Source: IDS-8 sp964491485
Lineage (GTDB): Bacteria > Pseudomonadota > Gammaproteobacteria > Steroidobacterales > Woeseiaceae
Assembly: GCA_964491485.1 (NCBI GenBank)
Contig: CAZBGV010000076.1
Span: forward strand, 1 to 17,357
Reading direction: 5' to 3'
DNA length: 17,357 bases
Position numbers and translations under genes: made by a program. The notes under the pieces were generated by a model. The model was not told the DNA's origin and did no database searches. It saw only the letters and a list, made by a program, of their open reading frames with translations. Position 1 is the first letter of the stretch. Each line of letters opens with the position of its first letter. Shown here one piece after another: positions 1 to 6,524 of this stretch.

Positions 1-667
1 CCTCGAAACGCCCGGTGCGCGTCGGCGTGAGCCACATGTGCGTCTCCATGCCGGGGACGAGGTCCATCTTCACGCGGAACTGGGCAACGGTGAAGTTGTG
101 CAGGACGTCTTTCGAGCGCAGCCAGAAGCGCACCGGCTGGTCCACCGGCAGGTGCACCTCAGCGCTCTGCACCAGCACGTCGTCCCGGCCGGCGGGATCG
201 TCCGGATCCATGCCGAACGGGTTCTCGGAGGAAACGAGGCGCGTGCTGGCCTTGCCGAAGCGCCCGTCCTCACCGGGCAGGCGGTAGCTCCAGTTCCACT
301 GCTGCCCGACGGCTTCGACCTGCAGCGCGTTCTCGGGCACGTCCACGAACTTCGCCCACACGAACAGGCCGGGTGCCAGCATCGCAGCGACGCCGATCGT
401 GGTGGCGCCGGTGAGGATCCATTCGAGCTTCTTGTTCTCGGGCTCGTAATCCGCGCGCCGGTCCTTGCGGTGGCGGTAGCGGATGACGCAGTACGCCATG
501 AAGAGATTGACGGCGACGAACACGATGCCGGTCACGACCAGCGTGATGTCGACCGTCGTATCGATGCGCGCCCAGTTGGAGGCGAGGGGCGTGAAGGTCC
601 ACGGGCTCAGGAAGTGGAAGACGAGGGAGCCCACGACCAGAAGGATCAACACTATCGCTAGCGGCAT
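1..667 (-). CDS. coxB: Cytochrome c oxidase subunit II, 5' part (runs off the window)
   Basis: This is the open minus-strand frame from ATG at 667 to the window edge, 222 codons without a stop. A GGAGG sequence lies about 12 nt upstream of the ATG. The product has three hydrophobic segments (about residues 1-20, 40-62 and 84-105), then the periplasmic cupredoxin domain with the conserved aromatic motif VGQQWNWSYRLPGE. The stretch DVLHNFTVAQFRVKMDLVPGM contains the His that is a CuA ligand in cytochrome c oxidases. Quinol oxidase CyoA lacks this His, which favours CoxB. The Cys-containing rest of the CuA site lies outside the window. In the family this subunit accepts electrons from cytochrome c and passes them to subunit I in the inner membrane. 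Subunit I and the other cox genes would be expected beyond the left edge. Confidence 0.95.
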   Translation of the reverse strand, partial: MPLAIVLILLVVGSLVFHFLSPWTFTPLASNWARIDTTVDITLVVTGIVFVAVNLFMAYCVIRYRHRKDRRADYEPENKKLEWILTGATTIGVAAMLAPGLFVWAKFVDVPENALQVEAVGQQWNWSYRLPGEDGRFGKASTRLVSSENPFGMDPDDPAGRDDVLVQSAEVHLPVDQPVRFWLRSKDVLHNFTVAQFRVKMDLVPGMETHMWLTPTRTGRFE

Positions 668-977
668 GACTGGCGCCCTCCATCGCGACCGCCCCGGATC
701 GTCTGCAGGTGGACCGCTGGAATCACTTTGGCCGCCGCGCCTCATCGCCGCCGGCTTCCATGCTCGCTCGCGCAGTCTGTCGTCCGTCGTGTGCCCGGAC
801 GGCGATGCGTTTTCCCCTTACTTCCTTGTCTTCGTGCGGCGCCCCCGAGATCTGTGGCGGAACTGTCGACGGTCGAGAATAGAGTATTCAGGCGTCGATT
901 TCCACTGCCGAATAAGGCCGCCGCAAAGCCGCGAGCCGGCCGCCAAACCTTTGAATCCGCGATGAAAATCAGGGCCC
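668..977. other. Non-coding upstream region of coxB
   Basis: About 310 bases lie between the coxB start and the first REP pair. Several overlapping frames are open here, as expected at this GC content, but none shows recognisable protein features. The coxB promoter should be in this stretch on the minus strand. The relatively AT-rich part around 880-960 is the most likely place, but I could not assign a convincing -35/-10 pair. Confidence 0.4.
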
Positions 978-1037
978 GTAGGAGCCCGCCATGCGGGCGA
1001 CCCGAAGCTTCGTATCGCCCGCATGGCGGGCTCCTGC
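978..1037. repeat. REP inverted pair (REPIN-like), copy 1
   Basis: Two copies of the 24-bp element lie head-out: forward at 978-1001 and inverted at 1014-1037, with a 12-nt spacer containing GAAGCTTC. The forward copy has the GTAG head and the GCCCGC / CAT / GCGGGC hairpin. The inverted copy has a head changed to GCAG and a changed last base, so it is the most decayed member of the set. The pair sits downstream of the membrane protein gene that ends at 1110 and upstream of coxB. The pair can also fold as one long hairpin. Confidence 0.9.
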
Positions 1038-1109
1038 GAAGTTACGTCGAAGCCCCTGGGCGTCGGACCCCGAGGTCGAGCCCCGCCGACGCGGTGCCTC
1101 AAATCGGCC

Positions 1110-1828
1110 TCAGAAGTCGAGGTCCCGCTCGACGCGCTTGCGTGCCTTGTCGAGGTCGGACTTGAGGTCGTCGAGCTCTTCCTCCAGCGGCGCGGTGAGG
1201 TCGGCGGTCTTGACCACCAGCGGGAGCTCGCGCGCGACCTCCGGCGGCAGCGCGGCGACCGGCGTGGCCGGCTGCGGCGGGCGTGCCGGCTCGTCGGGTG
1301 AGAGCCGCGGCAGCAGCAGCACGACGGCGAGCGCCGCGGCAATGCCGGACAGGCTCGCCGCCGCCCACAGCCGCAACGGCAGCCCCGTCCCCTGCCTCGC
1401 CCGCCCCCCGTAGGAGCCCGCCATGCGGGCGACCCGNNNNNNNNNNNNNNNNNNNNNNNNNNNNNNNNNNNNNNNNNNNNNNNNNNNNNNNNNNNNNNNN
1501 NNNNNNNNNNNNNNNNNNNNNNNNNNNNNNNNNNNNCCCGAACCTCATCATCGCCTCCCCCGCCGTAGGAGCCCGCCATGCGGGCGACCCGAACCTCATC
1601 ATCGCCTCCCCCGCCGTAGGAGCCCGCCATGCGGGCGACCCGGGCCCCTTCATCGCCTCCCCCGTCGCGCAAGCTTCCGAGGCCCGCTTGCGCCTCGCGC
1701 TGCACCGCCGCCCGGATGCGCGCCGTGACCTCCGGCGGCACCTCCGCCTCGATGCTGCGTGCGTCGCGCCGCAACCGTCGCTCGAGCTCATCCATAACCC
1801 TTGCCCTCACCGCGCCCTCTCCGGCCAT
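1110..1828 (-). CDS. Single-pass membrane protein, putative anti-sigma partner, interrupted by a REP tandem array and an assembly gap
   Basis: The start ATG at 1828 overlaps the TGA of the sigma gene (TGATG), which implies translational coupling. The N-terminal part, about residues 1-65, is charged and helical (MDELERRLRRDARSIEAEV, then PPEVTARIRAAVQREAQ). It is followed by 17-residue repeats RVARMAGSYGGGGDDEV encoded by REP copies. After the gap come a single membrane segment (LWAAASLSGIAAALAVVLLL), a Pro-rich linker, and a coiled C-terminus ending in KARKRVERDLDF. The frame shifts across the 100-N placeholder. The flanking frames join only if the true gap is 2 modulo 3, for example 98 nt, which gives about 238 residues. 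The position after an ECF sigma gene and the single membrane segment suggest an anti-sigma factor. No zinc-binding anti-sigma motif is visible, so the role is inferred. N- and C-terminal parts are each clearly coding; the join is not seen. Confidence 0.7.
1410..1639 (-). repeat. 51-bp in-frame tandem array, each unit containing one REP element
   Basis: Direct REP copies lie at 1410-1433, 1565-1588 and 1616-1639. The last two are exactly 51 bp apart, and the linking sequence (cccgaacctcatcatcgcct and so on) is also repeated. The unit is therefore REP plus 27 bp, or 17 codons. On the minus strand each unit reads RVARMAGSYGGGGDDEV. The distance from 1410 to 1565 is 155, which would be 153 (three units) if the 100-N gap were really 98 nt, and that length also restores the reading frame. 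A regular array allows 47, 98, 149 and so on, so at least four copies are expected. Confidence 0.85.
1437..1536. other. Assembly gap of 100 N inside the 51-bp array
   Basis: Exactly 100 N, a usual placeholder for a gap of unknown size. Both edges end in the same repeat sequence (cccg), so the missing DNA is most simply more repeat units. Confidence 0.95.
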
Positions 1829-2373
1829 CAACCGGACAGGACGCCGATACCTGTCGTTTCACGCGCGAGCTCCGCCGCGAGCCGGCGCCGCGCGCGCAGG
1901 AGCGTCACCTTCGTCCATGCCCGGGACCGGCCAAGCGCGCGCGCCACCTCCCGCACGGGCAGGTCCTCCGCGTAGCGCAGCCACAGCGCCGCGAATGCCT
2001 CGGGCGACAGGTGCCGCCGTGCCTCGAGCCACAGGTGACCGGCGTCGGCGTCCCGGATGCACTGCGCGAGCACGTCGGCACGCTCGTCCGGCACGTCCTC
2101 GAACGACGCCGATGGCCGGGTCGGCCGCCGTGCCGCATTGCGGATCGCGATGCGGTACAGCCAGGTGCTGAACTGCCAGCGAGGCCGGTACGACGCAAGA
2201 TAGCGGAACGCGGCAAGGAACGTATCCTGCAGCGCGTCCTCCGCGTCCGCGCGCGTCGCGCAACGCGTGAGCAGGAAGCGGAAGAGGCCGGCCTGGTAGC
2301 GTCCCACCAGCTCGCCGAACGCCTCGACGGAGCCCGCAAGCGCGGCATCGACCAATTCCGCATCGGCCTTCAC
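1828..2373 (-). CDS. ECF-type RNA polymerase sigma factor
   Basis: The product has about 181 residues from the GTG at 2373. It has the two-domain ECF layout. Region 2 (ELVGRYQAGLFRFLLTRC, ADAEDALQDTFLAAFRYL, QFSTWLYRIAIRNAARR) occupies about residues 18-90. Region 4 (LSPEAFAALWLRYAEDL, then the helix-turn-helix VREVARALGRSRAWTKVTLLR) occupies about residues 122-170. There is no region 1 or 3, as expected for ECF sigmas, which redirect RNA polymerase to a small regulon. The start is uncertain. The GTG begins 25 nt after the stop of the preceding gene and gives the usual family length. A TTG at 2421 in the same frame would overlap that gene and add 16 residues of unlikely composition. The downstream membrane protein overlaps by the TGATG and may control this sigma. 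Confidence 0.9.
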   Translation of the reverse strand: MKADAELVDAALAGSVEAFGELVGRYQAGLFRFLLTRCATRADAEDALQDTFLAAFRYLASYRPRWQFSTWLYRIAIRNAARRPTRPSASFEDVPDERADVLAQCIRDADAGHLWLEARRHLSPEAFAALWLRYAEDLPVREVARALGRSRAWTKVTLLRARRRLAAELARETTGIGVLSG

Positions 2374-2398
2374 GCGCGGTGCCCGGTGCGCACACCGG

Positions 2399-3328
2399 TC
2401 ATTCGAGGATGCGGCCGACAACCTCGGGATCGAACACGGTGCTGATCGAAAGCACGTTGTCGAGAATCTCGACCTTCATGTTCTGCACGACCCTGAGCAC
2501 CTCCGGATCGAGATCGTCGTTGAACGCCTGCAGCCCGATGAGGCCGTTGATGATCCCGCCGAGCGACCGCGCGATGGTCGGGTCTTTCGACACCAGCCGC
2601 GCTTGCATCGCCAGCAGGCCGCCGGCATCCGAGACCAGCAACGCGGCCTTCTCGGTGTTCCGCAGGATGTTCGAATCCCAGTCCGTCTCGTCGTCCGCGA
2701 ACCTGGCCGTGAGCGCGCCGGCCTGCACGAACTCCTTGTCCGCCGTCAGCACGAACAGCGACCCGGCATGGCTGCCGCTGCCGGGAATGCGCCCGCCGGA
2801 CTCGATCAACGCCTTGAGCGGCCCCTCCTCCGAGGTCACGATCACCTTGTTTTTGACGTCGAAGGTGAACCAGGCCGAACCGTCGAGATTGCCGAAGCGG
2901 CGATGCGCCGGCGCCGCGGCCTTGCCACGCTGCACGTGGTAGTAGGTCGCGCCGTCGTGCCGGACGGTTTCGAGGCGGGCTTTCAGGGTCGCAAGCGCCA
3001 GCAGCTTGTCGCGCGTCTCCTGGCTGATCGGCCCTTCAACGACGAGCACCGTGCCGAGGGTCGGATCGGAAAACGCCGTCACCGTGTCGACCTCGCGGCC
3101 GAGGTCGATGCCGACGTCCTCGCGGATGTCCGTGAAGACCTCGTGCTCGAGCCAGCGATAGACCGCGCGCCCCGAGTCGGCCTGGCGCATGGCGGCCAGA
3201 TCCGCGTGCAGGTACCACTCGGCGGCGCCGGGGAGATCGGCGGCGTCGAACGCGGCGCGCGCCGCGGGCGGCAGCGCGAGGGCCAGGGCGAAGGCCAGCA
3301 GGCCGGACAGGGTGCGTAGCGGGGACAT
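2399..3328 (-). CDS. Secreted protein of unknown function, first gene of the sigma operon
   Basis: The product has 309 residues from ATG 3328, with AAGGA about 9 nt upstream. An N-terminal signal peptide (SPLRTLSGLLAFALALALP) ends at about PAARA-AFDA, so the mature protein should be periplasmic. The rest is soluble, mixed alpha/beta in appearance, with no membrane segment and no metal or catalytic motif that I recognise. Recognisable stretches are WYLHADLAAMRQADSGRAVY near the start and KVEILDNVLSISTVFDPEVV at the end. It is followed by the sigma factor gene after 25 nt on the same strand, so co-transcription is likely. A secreted product ahead of an ECF sigma factor fits an envelope-related signal or target, but this is inference. 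I do not recognise the family. Confidence 0.85.
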   Translation of the reverse strand: MSPLRTLSGLLAFALALALPPAARAAFDAADLPGAAEWYLHADLAAMRQADSGRAVYRWLEHEVFTDIREDVGIDLGREVDTVTAFSDPTLGTVLVVEGPISQETRDKLLALATLKARLETVRHDGATYYHVQRGKAAAPAHRRFGNLDGSAWFTFDVKNKVIVTSEEGPLKALIESGGRIPGSGSHAGSLFVLTADKEFVQAGALTARFADDETDWDSNILRNTEKAALLVSDAGGLLAMQARLVSKDPTIARSLGGIINGLIGLQAFNDDLDPEVLRVVQNMKVEILDNVLSISTVFDPEVVGRILE

Positions 3329-3408
3329 GGCGGGTCCTTGGTCGAAGATCCTGCTCCTTATAGTCGGCTCGCCGCCGAATGGTTACACACGCGGACTGCT
3401 GCGATCCC

Positions 3409-3469
3409 GTAGGAGCCCGCCATGCGGGCGACTCCCGGCAGCGCGGTCGCCCGCATGGCGGGCTCCTAC
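3409..3469. repeat. REP inverted pair (REPIN-like), copy 2
   Basis: The forward copy is at 3409-3432 and the inverted copy at 3446-3469, with a 13-nt spacer. Both are perfect 24-mers. The complementarity continues outward for six more bases (GATCCC at 3403-3408 against GGGATC at 3470-3475), giving about 30-nt hairpin arms. The pair lies between the M48 protease gene (stop at 3700) and the start of the secreted protein gene (3328), both on the minus strand. It may therefore end or protect the protease transcript. Confidence 0.92.
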
Positions 3470-3472
3470 GGG

Positions 3473-3695
3473 ATCGGCGGCATGCCCGGCGTGACCGGGG
3501 TCGGCCGCGTGCCGGGCGTGACCGGGATCGGCCGCGTGCCGGNNNNNNNNNNNNNNNNNNNNNNNNNNNNNNNNNNNNNNNNNNNNNNNNNNNNNNNNNN
3601 NNNNNNNNNNNNNNNNNNNNNNNNNNNNNNNNNNNNNNNNNNTCGGCCGCGTGCCGGGCGTGGCCGGGGTCGGCGGCCCGGGGGGCCTGGCAGGG
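3473..3695. repeat. 27-bp tandem repeat (minisatellite) containing an assembly gap
   Basis: Units of 27 bp run at 3473-3499, 3500-3526 and 3527-3542. A 100-N gap follows, then a unit at about 3643-3668 and a degenerate unit at 3669-3695. The core is tcggccgcgtgccgggcgtg followed by a/gccggg. The array begins directly at the end of the REP pair and ends just before the M48 stop codon. It is very GC-rich and does not resemble the REP element. The phase on either side of the gap implies a true gap of 12 plus a multiple of 27 nt if the array is regular. No credible gene reads through it. Confidence 0.85.
3543..3642. other. Assembly gap of 100 N inside the 27-bp array
   Basis: Exactly 100 N, flanked on both sides by the same 27-bp repeat. 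The true length is unknown. Confidence 0.95.
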
Positions 3696-3699
3696 GCGA

Positions 3700-5232
3700 T
3701 CACTCGGCGATGCGGGCGCGCGTGACCTGTACCGGGCAGCCGCTGCCCTGGGTGTAGGGGCCGAGGCCGGTGCGCAGGCTGGTGACCTCGCCGGGCCCGA
3801 GCACGCCCGCGAGCCGCCGCTCGACCGCTCGCGGCTGGCCGCCCTGGGCGCGGAACTGCACGGCGACGCCGATGTCGCGGACCGGCACCGAGGTCGCGTT
3901 GCGGAGCGAGACGATGAGCTCGCCGCTCGCGGCGGCGTCGCAGCGGACCTGCACGTAGGCGGACGGGTTTTGCGGGAGATCGAGGCGGATCAGGCGGGCG
4001 CGGGCCGCTTCGGCCATCTTGCCCTCGCCCTGGGCGACCACCTTGAAATGCTCGATGGCCGCGGCGCGGTTGCCGCGCTCGAGCGCGATGTTGCCGAGCG
4101 CGTAATGCGCCTGCCCGGTCGGCAGCAGCGACATGCTCTTCTGCAGATCGCGCACCGCGAGCTGCTCGTTGCCGATCTCGTTATAGGCGAGGCCGCGCTG
4201 CAGGTAGTAATAGAAGAAATCGTCGCGGCGCTCGATGGCCTCGTCGTAGCTCTTGATCGCGTCCTCGTACTCTTCCTCCACGAGGCGAACATCCCCGCGC
4301 AGCGCGTAGAAGTGCCCTTCCTGCGGCAGGATCCCGATCGCTTTCTCGGCTTTCCGGAGTGCCTCCTCGGTGCGGCCCTCGGCAAGCGCCTTGCGCCCCG
4401 CGTCGTAGGCCTCGTACGCGGGCACCGCCTCCTTCGTGCGCTCGATCGCCTCCGCGTAGCGATCGTCGCCGACCAGCCCGCCCGCCGGCAGCGTCTTCGC
4501 CGTCGCGATGTTCGCCTGCACCCGCTCCGCCGACGGCGGGTGCGAAGAGAAGAGTCCGGTCAGCCAGTCCGATCGCCGTTCTTCATTCAGCTTCACGAAG
4601 GTTTTCTGCAGCTTCACGGCGCCTTCCGGGTCGTAGCCCGCCCTCGACATGTACACCATGCCGTAATGGTCGGCCTCGAGCTCCGCGTCGCGGCCGTATT
4701 TGAGGTTGACGAGCTGGGCGCCGACATTCGCGCCCATGACGAACAGCTGGCCGTAATCGCTGTCGCTGCTCGCGATCGCGGTGCCGAGCACCAGGCCCTG
4801 CAGCAGCATGCCGCGCTCCATCTGGTTCGCGGAATGGCCGGCGGCGGCGTGCACGATCTCGTGCCCGAGCACGGCCGCGAGCTCCGACTCGGACTCGAGG
4901 TGGGTCAAAAGCCCCCGATTGACCGCGATCTTGCCGCCCGGCAACGCCCACGCGTTCGGGACGGAGTTGTTGAGCACCACGAACTCGTACGGCAGCTTCC
5001 GGTCGCTGACGGCCGCGAGCTTCTGCCCGACACCCTGCACGTATTCCGTCAGCGCGGGATCGATGTCGTATTGCCCGCCCTCCGCCTGCTGCATCGGCAG
5101 GTAGTTCTGCTCGCCCATGCGGATCTCGGTCTGCTCGCCGACGAGCACGAGCTCGCGCTGGCCGGTCACCGGGTTGACGGCGCAGCCGGCTAATGCGGCG
5201 AGCAGGGTGCAGAGAATGAATGTGCGCAGCAT
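3700..5232 (-). CDS. M48-family zinc metalloprotease lipoprotein with TPR domain (BepA-like)
   Basis: The product has 510 residues from ATG 5232, with AAGGA upstream. A lipoprotein signal peptide ends in the lipobox LAGC with Cys at residue 17. The peptidase domain has HEIVH at about 124-128 and ELEAD at about 184-188. These supply the two His and one Glu zinc ligands and the catalytic Glu of M48 peptidases. From about residue 280 to 400 there are tetratricopeptide-like helical repeats (for example EEEYEDAIKSYDEAIERRDD). A beta-rich C-terminal domain of about 100 residues follows. M48-TPR lipoproteins such as BepA act in the periplasm on outer-membrane protein assembly and degradation. The domain order here is the same, but the C-terminal extension makes the protein longer than BepA, so I do not assign that symbol. 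It stands 128 bases downstream of apbE, with a REP pair between them. Confidence 0.93.
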   Translation of the reverse strand: MLRTFILCTLLAALAGCAVNPVTGQRELVLVGEQTEIRMGEQNYLPMQQAEGGQYDIDPALTEYVQGVGQKLAAVSDRKLPYEFVVLNNSVPNAWALPGGKIAVNRGLLTHLESESELAAVLGHEIVHAAAGHSANQMERGMLLQGLVLGTAIASSDSDYGQLFVMGANVGAQLVNLKYGRDAELEADHYGMVYMSRAGYDPEGAVKLQKTFVKLNEERRSDWLTGLFSSHPPSAERVQANIATAKTLPAGGLVGDDRYAEAIERTKEAVPAYEAYDAGRKALAEGRTEEALRKAEKAIGILPQEGHFYALRGDVRLVEEEYEDAIKSYDEAIERRDDFFYYYLQRGLAYNEIGNEQLAVRDLQKSMSLLPTGQAHYALGNIALERGNRAAAIEHFKVVAQGEGKMAEAARARLIRLDLPQNPSAYVQVRCDAAASGELIVSLRNATSVPVRDIGVAVQFRAQGGQPRAVERRLAGVLGPGEVTSLRTGLGPYTQGSGCPVQVTRARIAE

Positions 5233-5303
5233 GGCAGTCGTCCTTCAGGAAAAAGGCGGCTGGCTCGATCGGGACGATTATATCAACCCGGCGGGATGCC
5301 CCC

Positions 5304-5364
5304 GTAGGAGCCCGCCATGCGGGCGACCCGACGATCGCGGGTCGCCCGCACGGCGGGCTCCTAC
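5304..5364. repeat. REP inverted pair (REPIN-like), copy 3, overlapping the apbE stop codon
   Basis: The forward copy is at 5304-5327 and the inverted copy at 5341-5364, with a 13-nt spacer. The inverted copy has loop CGT instead of CAT on its own strand, with the GCCCGC/GCGGGC stem intact. Complementarity extends outward (GCCCCC at 5298-5303 against GGGGGC at 5365-5370) and inward by three bases, giving arms of about 33 nt around a 7-nt loop. The apbE stop codon (5361-5363) is the TAG of the GTAG head. Confidence 0.92.
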
Positions 5365-6392
5365 GGGGGCTGGTTTTCGACCAGCTGCGCGAAGGCGGGG
5401 GACATCGCCTCGGAGAAGCCGTCCTTCGTGCGCAGCTGGAACAGCGCGGGGATATCCCGTTCTTCGGCGAGCGCCATGCCGTCGTCGGGTCCGAGCACGA
5501 GAAGAGCCGTCGCCATCGCGTCGGCGAAGGACGCCCGGTCCGCGATCACGGTCACCGAAGCGAGATTGTGCGACACGGGCCGGCCTTCGCGAGCGTCGAT
5601 CAGGTGCGAATAGCGCTTGCCGCGGTACACGAAATAGTTGCGATAGTCTCCGGAAGTGGAAGCCGAGCAGTCGCTGAGTTTCAGCACCATCTGGATCGCT
5701 TCGCCGTCGCTGGATGGCTTCTCGATCGCGATCGACCAGGGTCCGCCCGCGGCGTTCGCACCCCGCATGCGCAGCTCGCCGCCGAGCGCCACCACGTAGT
5801 TCCCGATCTGTTCCTGCTCGAGCTGCTTGCCGACTTCATCGACGGCATAGCCCTTGGCCCAGGCCGACAGGTCGATGTAGACGTCGGGCGAATCCTTGCG
5901 CAGCGCGGGCCGGGAGCAGTCGGCGTGCAGCCGCCGGTAACCGACCCGCGCCCTCGCCGCGGCCACCTCGTCCGCCGGGGGCGGCGCGAGCTCCACCGTG
6001 TCCGGCCCGAAGCCCCAGAGATTCACCAGCGGACCGACCGTGATGTCGAACGCGCCGTCGGTCATCTCGCTCAGCTCGTGCGAGGCGACGACCGCCTCGC
6101 AGACCTCCTGCGACACTTCGATCCAGTCGGTGGAGCGGCTTGCATTGAAGCGCGACACGTCGGAATCGACGCTGTACGTCGACATTCGCCCGTCGATGCG
6201 CTCGAGAATGCCCTCGACCTCGCCCGCGAGCCGGTCCCTGGCTTCTTCCGTGAGCGGCTCTGCGATCTTCACGCTGTAGCGGGTGCCCATCGAGGACCCG
6301 CTGAGCTCGTACTCGACGCCGGTACTGCCGTTCCCGCAGGCGGCGAGGAGCGTGCAGGCCAGCCAACCGGTCGCGTGCCTCGTTCTCTGCAT
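5361..6392 (-). CDS. apbE: FAD:protein FMN transferase (ApbE family), lipoprotein
   Basis: The product has 343 residues from ATG 6392. This start gives a lipoprotein signal peptide with lipobox LAAC (Cys at 19). Family motifs follow in order: GSSMGTRYSV, DGAFDITVGPLVNLWGFG, YIDLSAWAKGYAVDEV, VVALGGELRMRG, YSHLIDAREGRPV and the Mg/FAD-site stretch DAMATALLVLG. ApbE proteins attach FMN to a Thr of target proteins, such as Na+-pumping NADH:quinone reductase or Rnf subunits, and other periplasmic flavoproteins. No obvious target gene is in the window. An in-frame ATG at 6494 is possible, but it would bury the signal peptide and lies at the edge of a hairpin. The last codons (Pro-Pro-stop) run into the REP element, whose GTAG head supplies the stop, so the original C-terminus may have been altered. 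Confidence 0.94.
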   Translation of the reverse strand: MQRTRHATGWLACTLLAACGNGSTGVEYELSGSSMGTRYSVKIAEPLTEEARDRLAGEVEGILERIDGRMSTYSVDSDVSRFNASRSTDWIEVSQEVCEAVVASHELSEMTDGAFDITVGPLVNLWGFGPDTVELAPPPADEVAAARARVGYRRLHADCSRPALRKDSPDVYIDLSAWAKGYAVDEVGKQLEQEQIGNYVVALGGELRMRGANAAGGPWSIAIEKPSSDGEAIQMVLKLSDCSASTSGDYRNYFVYRGKRYSHLIDAREGRPVSHNLASVTVIADRASFADAMATALLVLGPDDGMALAEERDIPALFQLRTKDGFSEAMSPAFAQLVENQPP

Positions 6393-6462
6393 GGGAATCC
6401 GGTATGCCGAGCGGTCTCGTACTTTAGCCCATGTCGCCGGGGGATACAGGTCGGCCGGGGGC

Positions 6463-6491
6463 GCCGGGGTCTCGCAAGGCGAGACCCCGGC
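6463..6491 (-). terminator. Hairpin downstream of the TonB-dependent receptor gene
   Basis: There is a perfect 13-bp inverted repeat, GCCGGGGTCTCGC at 6463-6475 and its complement at 6479-6491, with a 3-nt loop. It begins 33 nt after the receptor stop codon on the minus strand and precedes apbE. It is very stable, but no T-tract follows in either direction, so it may be a transcript end-protecting stem or a terminator without a U-run. Confidence 0.5.
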
Positions 6492-6524
6492 CATGGCCGA
6501 AGACCGGTTACCCGAGCGGGCGCG

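Noticed and set aside
818..1436. Continuation of the membrane protein frame past the N gap to 818
   Set aside because: The continuation is in the wrong frame because the 100-N placeholder is not the true length. The real C-terminal part, with a membrane segment, is in the frame ending at 1110.
1410..1639. CRISPR array
   Set aside because: The 24-bp repeats are regularly spaced, but the intervening sequences are the same rather than unique, and the array is in frame within a coding sequence; no cas genes are present.
2374..2421. TTG start at 2421 for the sigma factor
   Set aside because: It overlaps the preceding gene and adds residues unlike the family; GTG 2373 is preferred, though not proven.
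3383..3703. Frame of 9-residue repeats (RHAADPGHA type) whose GTG overlaps the M48 stop
   Set aside because: It consists almost wholly of minisatellite and REP sequence and spans a gap of unknown length; there is no independent sign of coding.
3379..5193. Long plus-strand open frame opposite the M48 gene
   Set aside because: Shadow of the metalloprotease; it also runs through a gap and tandem repeats.
6393..6494. Upstream ATG for apbE at 6494
   Set aside because: It would add 34 residues before a good lipoprotein signal peptide and lies next to the receptor's 3' hairpin.
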